Positions 1 through 7,472 of a DNA stretch of 64,000 nucleotides are shown piece after piece. The notes below the pieces were generated by a model. The model was not told the DNA's origin, did not search any database, and saw only the letters and a program-made list of their open reading frames with translations. Origin of the DNA: Phycisphaerales bacterium (GTDB taxonomy: Bacteria > Planctomycetota > Phycisphaerae > Phycisphaerales > SM1A02); contig SIAA01000001.1 of the NCBI GenBank assembly GCA_009692045.1, positions 1-64,000 of the forward strand, written 5' to 3'. The position numbers and the translations under genes were made by a program. Each line of letters opens with the position of its first letter. Positions within the stretch are counted from its first letter, which is position 1.

Positions 1-1385
1 GCAGGCTTGAGGGAAACACCTGCCGCGCCCGGATGTCCGCCAAACGAAACCAACAGGTCGGCGCAGGATCGCAAGCCCTCCAAGATCGAGTAGCCCAGCA
101 CAGATCGACATGATCCTTTGAGCAGGGCTCCATCAGCAGTTTCAAGTTCCGTCAGAAGGACAGCAGGGACGCCAAAGCGGTCAGCCAGTCTCGCGCAACC
201 AAGCCCGAGGATTCCTAGGGGCCACGAGGGATCAGCGAGAACAATCGCACCGCGGATTTCTTGCGGCTGCGACTTCTTTGATTGGTCTGATTGCTCTGAA
301 TGATCTGACTGCTCCAACTGCTCCAGGGCGGCAGCCTCCAGAGTTGCTGTCGCTTCTCGGCGCATCTGATTGTCAATGACAGCCTGCTCCGCGATAGCCC
401 GCAGGGATGCGGGCACAGCACTGTCGGGCTCGCTCATGGGCGCTGCCAGCAGGTCTGCCATGGGCTGAGCATGACCCATGCGACCACTGGCATTGATCGA
501 GGGCCCGAGTTTCCAGCCGATGAACTGGCAGTCAAACTCTCGATGCTTGTGGGAGGGCACTTGCAGGAGTGCTCGCAACCCCGTGAGTCGCGTACTCCGC
601 AGAGTGCGAATGCCGCACGCTGTCAGAGTGCGATTGTCACCGAGCAGCGGCATTACATCGGCGATGGTGCCAATGGCAACCAAACCCAGCAACTGCGTCA
701 GCATCATCAACTGTTGGGGATGGGGAGAAGTTCCCCCGGCGTTTGCCTCCCGCACCAAGGCTTGCGCAACCATCCACGCTACGCCGCTGCCGCTGGGAAG
801 ATGAGCTTCAGGACTCCGCCCGTGCAAGTGGGGATGGGCAATGGCGGCGGCGTCGGGCCACTGCTGCGAGCCATCAGCATTCAGCTTGGGCTCATGGTGA
901 TCCGTGATCAGGAGTTCGATTCCCAACTCGCGTGCCCGTTTCGCCGCTGCGGGTGAGTTTGCTCCGCAGTCAACTGTCACGATCACTTCCACACCGGACT
1001 CGGAGAGTCGATTCACCGCTTCTTCGGCTATGCCAAACCCATCAAGCACTCGGTGGGGAATGAGGATCTGTAGTCGCGCACTGGGCTGAATCGCCCGAAG
1101 TGCATGCAAGAGCAGTGCCGCAGCGCAGACCCCATCGGCGTCGTAGTCGCCGTGAATCGCAATGCTCGCGTCACGGCGCAGCGCCGCCAGCAATCGTGCC
1201 GCAACCTTCTGGGCACCGGGCATCTGCTCCAGACCCTCGAGATGCTCCATGGTTGGAAGCAGGAACTTGTCGCGTTCACTCAGAGCCAAGCCCCGGGCCT
1301 GAAGCAACCGCTCGACCAGCGAACCGCTGCATGCCGGTCCGTACGCACCACTCCGCCATTGCCAGTCAGCCGCTAGGCTCGCCAT
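1..1385 (-). CDS. recJ: Single-stranded-DNA-specific exonuclease RecJ, 3' end cut by window edge
   Basis: DHH-family 5'-to-3' single-strand DNA exonuclease acting in recombination and mismatch repair. About 461 codons are visible. Reading the minus strand shows motif HGDYDADGVCAAALL near residues 76-90, the TDHHEP signature near residue 160 and the DHHA1-type motif FGGHPGAAG near residue 448, in the right order and spacing. The start is ATG at 1385 (MASLAADWQW...), which follows an in-frame TAG within about 15 bases. The C-terminal OB-fold part lies beyond position 1. It is divergent from adk with a gap of about 80 bp. The identification rests on three separated motifs and is firm; only the length is incomplete. 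Confidence 0.93.
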   Translation of the reverse strand, partial: MASLAADWQWRSGAYGPACSGSLVERLLQARGLALSERDKFLLPTMEHLEGLEQMPGAQKVAARLLAALRRDASIAIHGDYDADGVCAAALLLHALRAIQPSARLQILIPHRVLDGFGIAEEAVNRLSESGVEVIVTVDCGANSPAAAKRARELGIELLITDHHEPKLNADGSQQWPDAAAIAHPHLHGRSPEAHLPSGSGVAWMVAQALVREANAGGTSPHPQQLMMLTQLLGLVAIGTIADVMPLLGDNRTLTACGIRTLRSTRLTGLRALLQVPSHKHREFDCQFIGWKLGPSINASGRMGHAQPMADLLAAPMSEPDSAVPASLRAIAEQAVIDNQMRREATATLEAAALEQLEQSDHSEQSDQSKKSQPQEIRGAIVLADPSWPLGILGLGCARLADRFGVPAVLLTELETADGALLKGSCRSVLGYSILEGLRSCADLLVSFGGHPGAAGVSLKP

Positions 1386-1464
1386 CCAATCAGGCTACGC
1401 GCTGGACCAGCCTGACCGAGTTGCCCGAAATCGCGAGAGGCGCGATACTGCCCCAACTTCATCC

Positions 1465-2079
1465 ATGTCACCTTACAAGGCAATCCTGCTCTTCGGCGCG
1501 CCCGGCACTGGCAAGGGGACGCAAGGAGCGCTCTTGGCTCAAGTGCCCGGTCTGCACCACGTTGCCACCGGTGATCTCTTTCGGGCTCTAGACAAGCAAA
1601 GCGATCTGGGCAAGGAGTTCACCAACTACTCATCGCGGGGAGAGCTAGTACCAGACCGACTCACGGTCGAGCTGTTCTTGCAGAGTTTGGTCCAGCGCGC
1701 TCTGGAGGGAAAGTTTCAGCGGGGACGCGACATTCTCGTGCTCGATGGCATTCCACGCACGGTAGAGCAGGCCGTGGCACTTGACCCCTTGGTACAAGTT
1801 CTGGGAATCATTCATCTCACCTGCGCCGATCAGGAGGCCATGGTGCACAGGATGCGGCAGCGAGCTCTCAAGCAAGGCCGCCCGGATGATGCCGACGAGA
1901 GCGTAATCCGCCGTCGATTCGAGGTGTACCGCCTCGAGTCGCAGCCAGTGTTGCATCACTATCCCACCAACAGGATTCACGATGTAAGTGCGCTGGGCTC
2001 ACCGGCCGGCGTGTTGGCCAAGATCATGGAAATCGTGGCACCGATTCTCGATTCGAACTCGGTGAACCCACTGGCCTGA
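1465..2079 (+). CDS. adk: Adenylate kinase
   Basis: Cytoplasmic nucleoside monophosphate kinase, ATP + AMP to 2 ADP. The 204-residue product opens with the P-loop GAPGTGKGTQ at about residues 11-20, followed by ATGDLFR (AMP-binding segment), the DGIPRTVEQA motif near residue 93 and the RRRFEVYR arginine-rich segment. The LID region between them is short and shows no four-cysteine zinc motif, so this is a short-LID form. Divergent from recJ and convergent with the PDZ gene, with a probable hairpin terminator right after the stop. A UMP/CMP-type kinase of the same fold is the only serious alternative. Confidence 0.92.
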   Translation: MSPYKAILLFGAPGTGKGTQGALLAQVPGLHHVATGDLFRALDKQSDLGKEFTNYSSRGELVPDRLTVELFLQSLVQRALEGKFQRGRDILVLDGIPRTVEQAVALDPLVQVLGIIHLTCADQEAMVHRMRQRALKQGRPDDADESVIRRRFEVYRLESQPVLHHYPTNRIHDVSALGSPAGVLAKIMEIVAPILDSNSVNPLA

Positions 2080-2083
2080 GACT

Positions 2084-2113
2084 TCTGCGGGGCAATCGGC
2101 GCAGAGTTTTTTT
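2084..2113 (+). terminator. Probable intrinsic terminator after adk
   Basis: TCTGCG (2084-2089) pairs with CGCAGA (2100-2105) around a 10-base loop, followed by G and a run of seven T (2107-2113). It begins five bases after the adk stop. The stem is short (6 bp) but the T-run is good. It overlaps the stop codon of the convergent gene. Confidence 0.55.
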
Positions 2114-3071
2114 ACGGCGCTTCGGCCTGCTCATCTGCTGGCAGGAGCAAGCGCCGCTGCGGGCAGAACATAGCCTCGGCTTCGCGGAGGGCATCCATCT
2201 GCGCCGTCTGCAGTTCATCGGTCGGGAGTCGCAGGCTGGGCTGACCGAAGCGATCGAGCTCCGAGACCGCCCCCAGCTTGATGTCCACTTCAACCCTCGC
2301 TTCGATTATCTGGCCGTCGGCCCCGCGCCGCTCGCGGCCCCGATCGTCACGCTCAGGTCGATGCACCACCAGATGCGCGGTTGTTCCTGGCTTCTTCATC
2401 TGCACGGTGGTGACAACATCGGCACGCTCGAGAGTGGGATGACCATCTATAGATTCAATCCGATCACCCGGTCGCAGTACCGCAGCTGCGGGCATTCCCG
2501 GCAGCAGGCTCTCTATGCGAACTCCCGAGCGACTTCCGAGGTCCTGCCCCATGCGTACTCCCAAAGCACCGCGAGGGGAATCAAGCAACTGCGATCGAAT
2601 GGCACCGAACAAACGCTCACGCTGTTCGGCGCTGAGTTTCTCTCGTGCGAGGACTGCGAACATCTCCCGCATGGGAGTCTCGTCGGTAATGAGTGCCGCT
2701 GAAGCCTTGCTCCTCACCAAGAAGTCAGGCGAATCCAGCTCATGCACGATTGCAGTGATTCGGGGCGATACCTCGACCGCCGCCAGCATCACCGGATCCC
2801 ACAGAGCCCGTGTCTCCAGAGTAATCTGTTGATATTTTTCAGCGCGTGCCTGCACACCGGGAATCAGCAACGGCAGCAAGGCCTCCACCGGCGCCGGTTG
2901 GAGCGGGCGACCTCGCTCTCGCCCCAGGGGGTTCCCATTGGGCTGCGGGGGCCGGGCAACATCCTGGGGATATGCATCCAACCGCACAGCGTCCAGCAAC
3001 AGCACGAATGATGCCAGTGCAACCTGTGCGAGTGTGATCTTTGCCCCCGCGGCCTTGGCAACTGCGTCCAT
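2112..3071 (-). CDS. Membrane-anchored PDZ-domain protein
   Basis: About 319 residues. It begins MDAVAKAAGAKI followed by a hydrophobic segment (residues ~9-25, LAQVALASFVLLLDAV) that looks like a signal anchor. A central helical part follows, then a PDZ-like domain at about residues 175-250 (GALGVRMGQDLGSRSGV...LLPGMPAAAVLRPGDRIESIDG), which in this family binds peptide ends. No protease catalytic triad is seen, so a binding or regulatory role is more likely than a protease. The start at 3071 is chosen because GGAAGGA sits about eight bases upstream and it begins five bases after the preceding stop; an in-frame ATG at 3155 would overlap the upstream gene by nearly 80 bases. Last gene of the run tpiA-secG-yicC-kinase-PDZ. 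Confidence 0.8.
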   Translation of the reverse strand: MDAVAKAAGAKITLAQVALASFVLLLDAVRLDAYPQDVARPPQPNGNPLGRERGRPLQPAPVEALLPLLIPGVQARAEKYQQITLETRALWDPVMLAAVEVSPRITAIVHELDSPDFLVRSKASAALITDETPMREMFAVLAREKLSAEQRERLFGAIRSQLLDSPRGALGVRMGQDLGSRSGVRIESLLPGMPAAAVLRPGDRIESIDGHPTLERADVVTTVQMKKPGTTAHLVVHRPERDDRGRERRGADGQIIEARVEVDIKLGAVSELDRFGQPSLRLPTDELQTAQMDALREAEAMFCPQRRLLLPADEQAEAP

Positions 3072-3076
3072 GATGA

Positions 3077-4159
3077 TCAGTCCTTCCGGATGCCTTCCTG
3101 CAAGCATGACTGCTCCAGAGTACTTGCGATGGTGCTCGATTCGTTCAGCATCCAAGCCGTCTTTCGCTCGACATACTCGAGAAACTCGAGAGCGGGAATA
3201 CCGCCAAAGTTGCCGGTCCGTGCCACTGGCACCATGGTCTCACCGATCGACGCCTCGATCATCAGGGGGGAGAGAAACTCTCCCTTGCCCGCGAGCGCGT
3301 TGGCTGCTGTCGCGGCATATCCCCTCAGGAATGCTTGCAATCGATGCAAATCCAGGGAGTGCGACCATGTGGAGGCCGGAGTTCCGCTCACCATCTTCGC
3401 CAGAGAGAACTGCATGGCGCCATTGGCTACATCCATCTGGGCGCAGCCTCGTCTAACTGAGTCGAAGTCAAGCACCACGCGCACCTCATCCCCATCGAAT
3501 AGCAGATTCCCGGGATGAAAGTCCCCGTGAATGATGAACTCTCGCCCCCATGACTCGACGGCTTCGCCACACTTGCGACAACTGTTCTCGTAGCGCTCGC
3601 TCAGCATTCCGATGAGGGCATCAAGGCGGGCGCGATCTACTCCTGGGTCGGCCGCTGCGACCGCAGCACCGGCTTTGGCTATAGCCATCCGCACCGTGCG
3701 TGAGTCGTGATAGGAGCCATCGAGTCCGCCCCCGATGTCGAAGTTCTTCAGCTTTCCGTGCATGGAGGCCAGAGTCGCGCCTGCGCTCATCGCCTGCTCG
3801 CTGGTGCGGGCAAAACGCTTTCCAGAGACATACTCAAAGAGTTCGTAGATGGCCCCGCCTCGAACCAGCACCGAGTCTCCTGTACCCCGCACGGGAATCA
3901 TGACCGCCACGGGCACTCCCGCTGCTTTGCACTGGGCATGAACTGCCACGGTGAATGCCAGACGCTCCTGCACCCCCTTCTCCCGCACGCGACGCTTGAG
4001 GAGGTACTGACCCGACGAGGTTTCGATCAGCACCTTGGGGCTTTGCCTGCTGCCGCGCCGATACTCATGAATGGTGCGAACTGCATCAACATCAAAGCAG
4101 GCGACAACCTCGGCCGCTTCCGCCGCCTCGAACCGCGCCCAGAGTTGATCACTCGGCAT
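3077..4159 (-). CDS. Aminoglycoside phosphotransferase/homoserine kinase-like protein
   Basis: 360-residue APH-fold kinase of small molecules. Brenner's motif FIIHGDFHPGNLLFDG (catalytic Asp and Asn) lies near residues 212-227, followed by VVLDFDSVRRG, the metal-binding DFD segment. The N-terminal lobe carries YLLKRR, a likely ATP-binding lysine. The substrate cannot be told from sequence; candidates in this family include homoserine, choline, fructosamine and cell-envelope sugars. ATG at 4159 overlaps the end of yicC by 11 bases, so the two are translationally coupled. The neighbours (yicC, secG) do not indicate a substrate. Confidence 0.8.
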   Translation of the reverse strand: MPSDQLWARFEAAEAAEVVACFDVDAVRTIHEYRRGSRQSPKVLIETSSGQYLLKRRVREKGVQERLAFTVAVHAQCKAAGVPVAVMIPVRGTGDSVLVRGGAIYELFEYVSGKRFARTSEQAMSAGATLASMHGKLKNFDIGGGLDGSYHDSRTVRMAIAKAGAAVAAADPGVDRARLDALIGMLSERYENSCRKCGEAVESWGREFIIHGDFHPGNLLFDGDEVRVVLDFDSVRRGCAQMDVANGAMQFSLAKMVSGTPASTWSHSLDLHRLQAFLRGYAATAANALAGKGEFLSPLMIEASIGETMVPVARTGNFGGIPALEFLEYVERKTAWMLNESSTIASTLEQSCLQEGIRKD

Positions 4160-5033
4160 TCTGCGACTGTTCCTTGATCCGGTCGATAGCGGTCTTCATC
4201 TCCACCACTGCTCTGGTGGTCTCGGAATCGGAGGACTTGCTGGCAATCGTATTCGCCTCCCGCAACATTTCCTGCGAGAGAAAGTCGAGGGTGCGGCCTA
4301 CGGGCTCAACGCGGCTCGGATCCAAAAGCTCCTGATATTGAACCATGTGCCCTTGCAGCCGCGAGACTTCCTCGGCGATGTCGCTCCGTTCAGCAAACAG
4401 GGCGACCTCGCGCACGAGATCCCCATCCTGAATAGTCGCACCGACCTCGTTGAGCAGTGACTGCACGCGCACGCGCAGGCGGTCGCGATACTGTTCCACC
4501 ACCGAGGGCGCGCGCACGGCAATGCGCTCCAATGCGGCGGAAATCTTTAGCCCGTGTGCCTTGAGCTCTGATGCAAGCACCTCGCCCTCTCGAGCGCGCA
4601 TCTCCAGCAGGCGCGAACAAGCGTCCTCGAGCAGCACCGGAAGCACCTTGCGCGCCGTCTCCACCAGCGGATCAACGCCGTCTCCGGCGATTACACCGGG
4701 CAGAGTCAGCAACGCCCCGGGGTCAACTCGAGCAACCGCCTCCTTGCCGAGCCCCTCTTCGAGTTGCCGCAAATAGGCATGAAGTGTCTGAACATTCAAC
4801 CGTACCGCGCTTCGTGAGCCCGTGGCACTGAAGCGCACGGTCATTGTGACGCTGCCCCGGGATATTCGCTTGGCTACGGCCATCTCAAGATCTGCTTCCA
4901 GCGCCAACAACTCATCGGGCATGCGCAGATTCGCTTTGAAATGACGACCGTTCACCGAGCGCACTTCAACGGCGAACTGGGTACCCGCTGCTTCGGTAGT
5001 TGCAACCCCACAGCCGGTCATTGATCGAATCAT
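4149..5033 (-). CDS. yicC: YicC/YloC family endoribonuclease-like protein
   Basis: Family of RNA-processing proteins with an N-terminal YicC domain and a C-terminal DUF1732. The product starts with the family hallmark MIRSMTGCGVA and continues with EVRSVNGRHFK and MPDEL. The C-terminal half has ERSDIAEEVSRLQGH and LDFLSQEMLREANTIASKS, the most conserved DUF1732 block. Length 294 residues is normal. The start is set at 5033, at the conserved MIRSMTG; an upstream in-frame ATG would run into secG. Seven bases separate it from the secG stop. Confidence 0.92.
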   Translation of the reverse strand: MIRSMTGCGVATTEAAGTQFAVEVRSVNGRHFKANLRMPDELLALEADLEMAVAKRISRGSVTMTVRFSATGSRSAVRLNVQTLHAYLRQLEEGLGKEAVARVDPGALLTLPGVIAGDGVDPLVETARKVLPVLLEDACSRLLEMRAREGEVLASELKAHGLKISAALERIAVRAPSVVEQYRDRLRVRVQSLLNEVGATIQDGDLVREVALFAERSDIAEEVSRLQGHMVQYQELLDPSRVEPVGRTLDFLSQEMLREANTIASKSSDSETTRAVVEMKTAIDRIKEQSQNAE

Positions 5034-5040
5034 GCGGTTC

Positions 5041-5544
5041 TCAGAGAGTGCCGGGAGCGGGCACTGGCGCTGGCACTGGCTCAGCCGTAGGCGCTTGCTG
5101 GGGTTCGCTTGGGGGCACGGGAGCAGTGGCATCGGCGGGCGCAGGCGCAGGAGCATCCGCGGGCGCGGCAGAGCCTTCTATGGTCGGGACATCCCCGGCA
5201 GCGGGCGCTGGCAATGGGTCAATGACCACTCCCTCCGTTGGCAGCAGTCCTGGTTCGATTACAGCGGTCTCGGGCACTACAGTCTCAGCATCGGCCGTCG
5301 ATGGATTGTCAATGATGTTCAGCGCAATCGCCGTGAGGATGTACATGGTGAACACGGCAACTGTTGCCACCGTCAGCGCATCACCCGTTCGACCGCCAAA
5401 TGCCGTGTCGGTGCCGCCGCCGGATGATCCTCCAAAGGCCTGTGCCAACCCGCCACCCTGGGGGCGCTGTAGCAGAATCACCAGCGCCAGAGCAACACTG
5501 ATCACTATGAAAAGAATTGTGAGTACTGAGAAGAGCCAGTCCAT
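5041..5544 (-). CDS. secG: Preprotein translocase subunit SecG with long Pro/Ala tail
   Basis: Small inner-membrane subunit of the SecYEG channel. Residues 1-25 form the first membrane helix. LLQRPQGGGLAQAFGGSS then matches the conserved cytoplasmic loop, and a second helix spans about residues 57-78. The remaining ~85 residues are a Pro/Ala/Glu-rich tail (for example PAPADAPAPAPADAT) without recognisable domain; ordinary SecG is 75-120 residues, here 167. It lies between tpiA and yicC on the same strand, a tpiA-secG order common in many bacteria. Confidence 0.9.
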   Translation of the reverse strand: MDWLFSVLTILFIVISVALALVILLQRPQGGGLAQAFGGSSGGGTDTAFGGRTGDALTVATVAVFTMYILTAIALNIIDNPSTADAETVVPETAVIEPGLLPTEGVVIDPLPAPAAGDVPTIEGSAAPADAPAPAPADATAPVPPSEPQQAPTAEPVPAPVPAPGTL

Positions 5545-5646
5545 ACGACCTCGCTATTTACCTGGGGAGACTCGACACTGGGAATCACACGCGAATCATT
5601 CACTAGGCGCACTGGCATGAATCGCGCTCGCTGCCTGCTGCACCCA

Positions 5647-6447
5647 TCAGGTAGCCGAGCCTGCCGCACGGCGACCCTGCTCACCGGCAAACTGGCCGAT
5701 CGCGAGGAACGCCTCGGCTTGAAGCGAAGCACCTCCGATGAGCCCGCCATCCACTCCTGGCTGTGACAGCAATGACTGCACATTGCCAGGAGTGCACGAC
5801 CCGCCATAAATAATGCGGGTCCGTGCTGCGAGTTCCGCATTATAGAGCAAACTCAGTTGCCGGCGGATCTCACGGTGCGCCTCGGCAGCGTCAGACACCG
5901 TGGCCGAAACGCCTGTTCCAATGGCCCAAACTGGCTCATAGGCGATCACCAGGCCCTCCAGCGCCCCCAACTCGATCCCATGCAAACCGACTCTCAACTG
6001 GCGACCAGTGACCTCGTGGGCGAGTCCGGCCTTGCGCTCTGCACCAGTTTCACCCACGCAGAGGACACAGGTCAATCCACTGGCGAGAGCGATCTGCGTC
6101 TTGGCTCCGACAAGTTCATCAGACTCGCCTCTGCCGTGCCTTCGCTCACTGTGACCCACAATCACATGAGTGCATCCGAGATCGAGCAGCATTTCGCAGC
6201 TCACCTCTCCGGTATGTGCTCCGTTCGCCTCCGCGGAAACATCCTGAGCTCCCAGCCCGATGCCGCTGATCCCCAGTGCTTTCCCAACCGAGTGAAGATA
6301 CGGGCTTGGTGGAAACACCACCACATCGGAATGCAAGACAATCTCCCTCATTGAGGTGGCGAGCCTCTGAGCGAGCTCAACCCCTGATGCCAGGTCGGTA
6401 TTCATCTTCCAGTTTCCGCCCACGAATGGTCGCCGATGAACTGTCAT
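5647..6447 (-). CDS. tpiA: Triosephosphate isomerase
   Basis: Interconverts dihydroxyacetone phosphate and glyceraldehyde-3-phosphate in glycolysis and gluconeogenesis. Residues visible: FVGGNWKMN with the active-site Asn/Lys near residue 13, VIVGHSERR with the electrophilic His, AYEPVWAIGTG with the catalytic Glu, and the phosphate-binding IIYGGS. About 266 residues. Start 6447 (MTVHRRPFVGGNWKMN) is preferred over an upstream ATG that adds a non-conserved 27-residue stretch. First gene of the tpiA-secG-yicC-kinase-PDZ run; its promoter should lie in 6448-6706, shared with the divergent PEP-CTERM gene. Confidence 0.95.
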   Translation of the reverse strand: MTVHRRPFVGGNWKMNTDLASGVELAQRLATSMREIVLHSDVVVFPPSPYLHSVGKALGISGIGLGAQDVSAEANGAHTGEVSCEMLLDLGCTHVIVGHSERRHGRGESDELVGAKTQIALASGLTCVLCVGETGAERKAGLAHEVTGRQLRVGLHGIELGALEGLVIAYEPVWAIGTGVSATVSDAAEAHREIRRQLSLLYNAELAARTRIIYGGSCTPGNVQSLLSQPGVDGGLIGGASLQAEAFLAIGQFAGEQGRRAAGSAT

Positions 6448-6587
6448 GCCCTGAAGGGTAGTCGTTGCTCGGCAGGTTGAGCCGAGGGGGAAGTCTGGCG
6501 ATTGGAGGCCATGGGGACGCGATGCCATGCAACAAACCTGTCTTGGGGATGGATGAACAGGACGATTTTGCCGTGGCAGCAGACACC

Positions 6588-6616
6588 TTGACTTTCTTTG
6601 AACTTGACCCTTTATC
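6588..6616 (+). promoter_or_regulatory. Possible sigma-70 promoter for the PEP-CTERM gene
   Basis: TTGACT (6588-6593), a 17-base spacer and TTTATC (6611-6616) resemble -35/-10 boxes ahead of the gene starting at 6707. The surrounding stretch is clearly richer in A/T than its neighbours. The -10 match is weak, so this is only a candidate. The remaining 6448-6706 interval shows no other recognisable feature. Confidence 0.3.
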
Positions 6617-6706
6617 TTGCCAGTTTCAGTGTTACTATCGATCGGCTAGGAATCTGGAGTGCTGGAAAAGGGCTGTGTTGTCCCCTTACCCCTCTGGAGT
6701 TTCTGA

Positions 6707-7369
6707 ATGAACCACAAATCGACCTGCACCATCGCCAGTGCTGCGATGCTTTCGGTGGCCGCGGCTGCTAGTGCCACCACCTACTACGACTCGGTGTTCG
6801 ACACCTTTGACAACGGCCTCGCCAATCTCGACATCGTCGCTGCCGATGTTCAATACACCTCCGGGATGCTGGTCATGTCAGTGACCACTCGTGGCTTCTC
6901 CGACTGGACCAAGTACATGATCTTCTTGGATGTGGCCCCAGGTGGTTCTAGTTCCAATCCGTGGAACCGGCCCATTAATCTCGGCACAGCTCAAGCTGAT
7001 TTCTTCATTGGTAGCTGGGTCGATCAGCCGACGAACAACACCCAGCTCTGGGGATACGGAATGTTTGGCGCTGCCCAGTGGGATCAGCTGGGAGCCGGAT
7101 CGGCCCTCATCAACTCCGCTTACAACACAGTCACATGGGCCATGCAAGTGGACCTCGCTCCTGGTTCATCGATCCGCTTTGATGTTGCGACTAGCGGCGG
7201 CGGCAACGATCCGGGCGTAGATCACCTGAGCAACTTGGGTCTGGCCACGAGTGGCTGGGGCAGCCCCTCACAGGCTGGCGAGTTCCTGACTTTCACGACC
7301 GTACCTGCACCGGGCGCTCTTGCGCTCCTCGGAGTGGCAGGAGTGCTGACGGCGCGTCGACGACGCTAA
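6707..7369 (+). CDS. Secreted PEP-CTERM protein of unknown function
   Basis: 220 residues. An N-terminal signal peptide (hydrophobic TIASAAMLSVAAAASA, cleavage near residue 24) is followed by a beta-rich region containing DTFDNGLANLDIVAADV and several aromatic strands. The C-terminus is a PEP-CTERM sorting signal: VPAPGALALLG, a hydrophobic segment and an arginine cluster (RRRR). In this family the signal directs the protein to an exosortase-type sorting enzyme and the cell surface. No catalytic motif is visible. It is a single-gene unit with its own terminator at 7402-7436. Confidence 0.85.
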   Translation: MNHKSTCTIASAAMLSVAAAASATTYYDSVFDTFDNGLANLDIVAADVQYTSGMLVMSVTTRGFSDWTKYMIFLDVAPGGSSSNPWNRPINLGTAQADFFIGSWVDQPTNNTQLWGYGMFGAAQWDQLGAGSALINSAYNTVTWAMQVDLAPGSSIRFDVATSGGGNDPGVDHLSNLGLATSGWGSPSQAGEFLTFTTVPAPGALALLGVAGVLTARRRR

Positions 7370-7401
7370 GGCTTCTCGCTAGGGGGATCATTTGGATTTG
7401 T

Positions 7402-7436
7402 CACCCAGAGCGCCGCAAGGCGCTTTGGGTGTTTTT
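7402..7436 (+). terminator. Strong intrinsic terminator after the PEP-CTERM gene
   Basis: A 13-base arm CACCCAGAGCGCC (7402-7414), loop GCAA and the complementary arm GGCGCTTTGGGTG (7419-7431) pair throughout with one G-U, followed by five T. A classic GNRA-like tetraloop terminator. Confidence 0.9.
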
Positions 7437-7472
7437 CCGCCCACTCAGCTGGCCCCGTCTGCGGATGCTCAC

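Noticed and set aside
6465-6710. 81-codon plus-strand frame in the tpiA/PEP-CTERM gap
   Set aside because: No ribosome site or motif, overlaps the promoter region and the next start.
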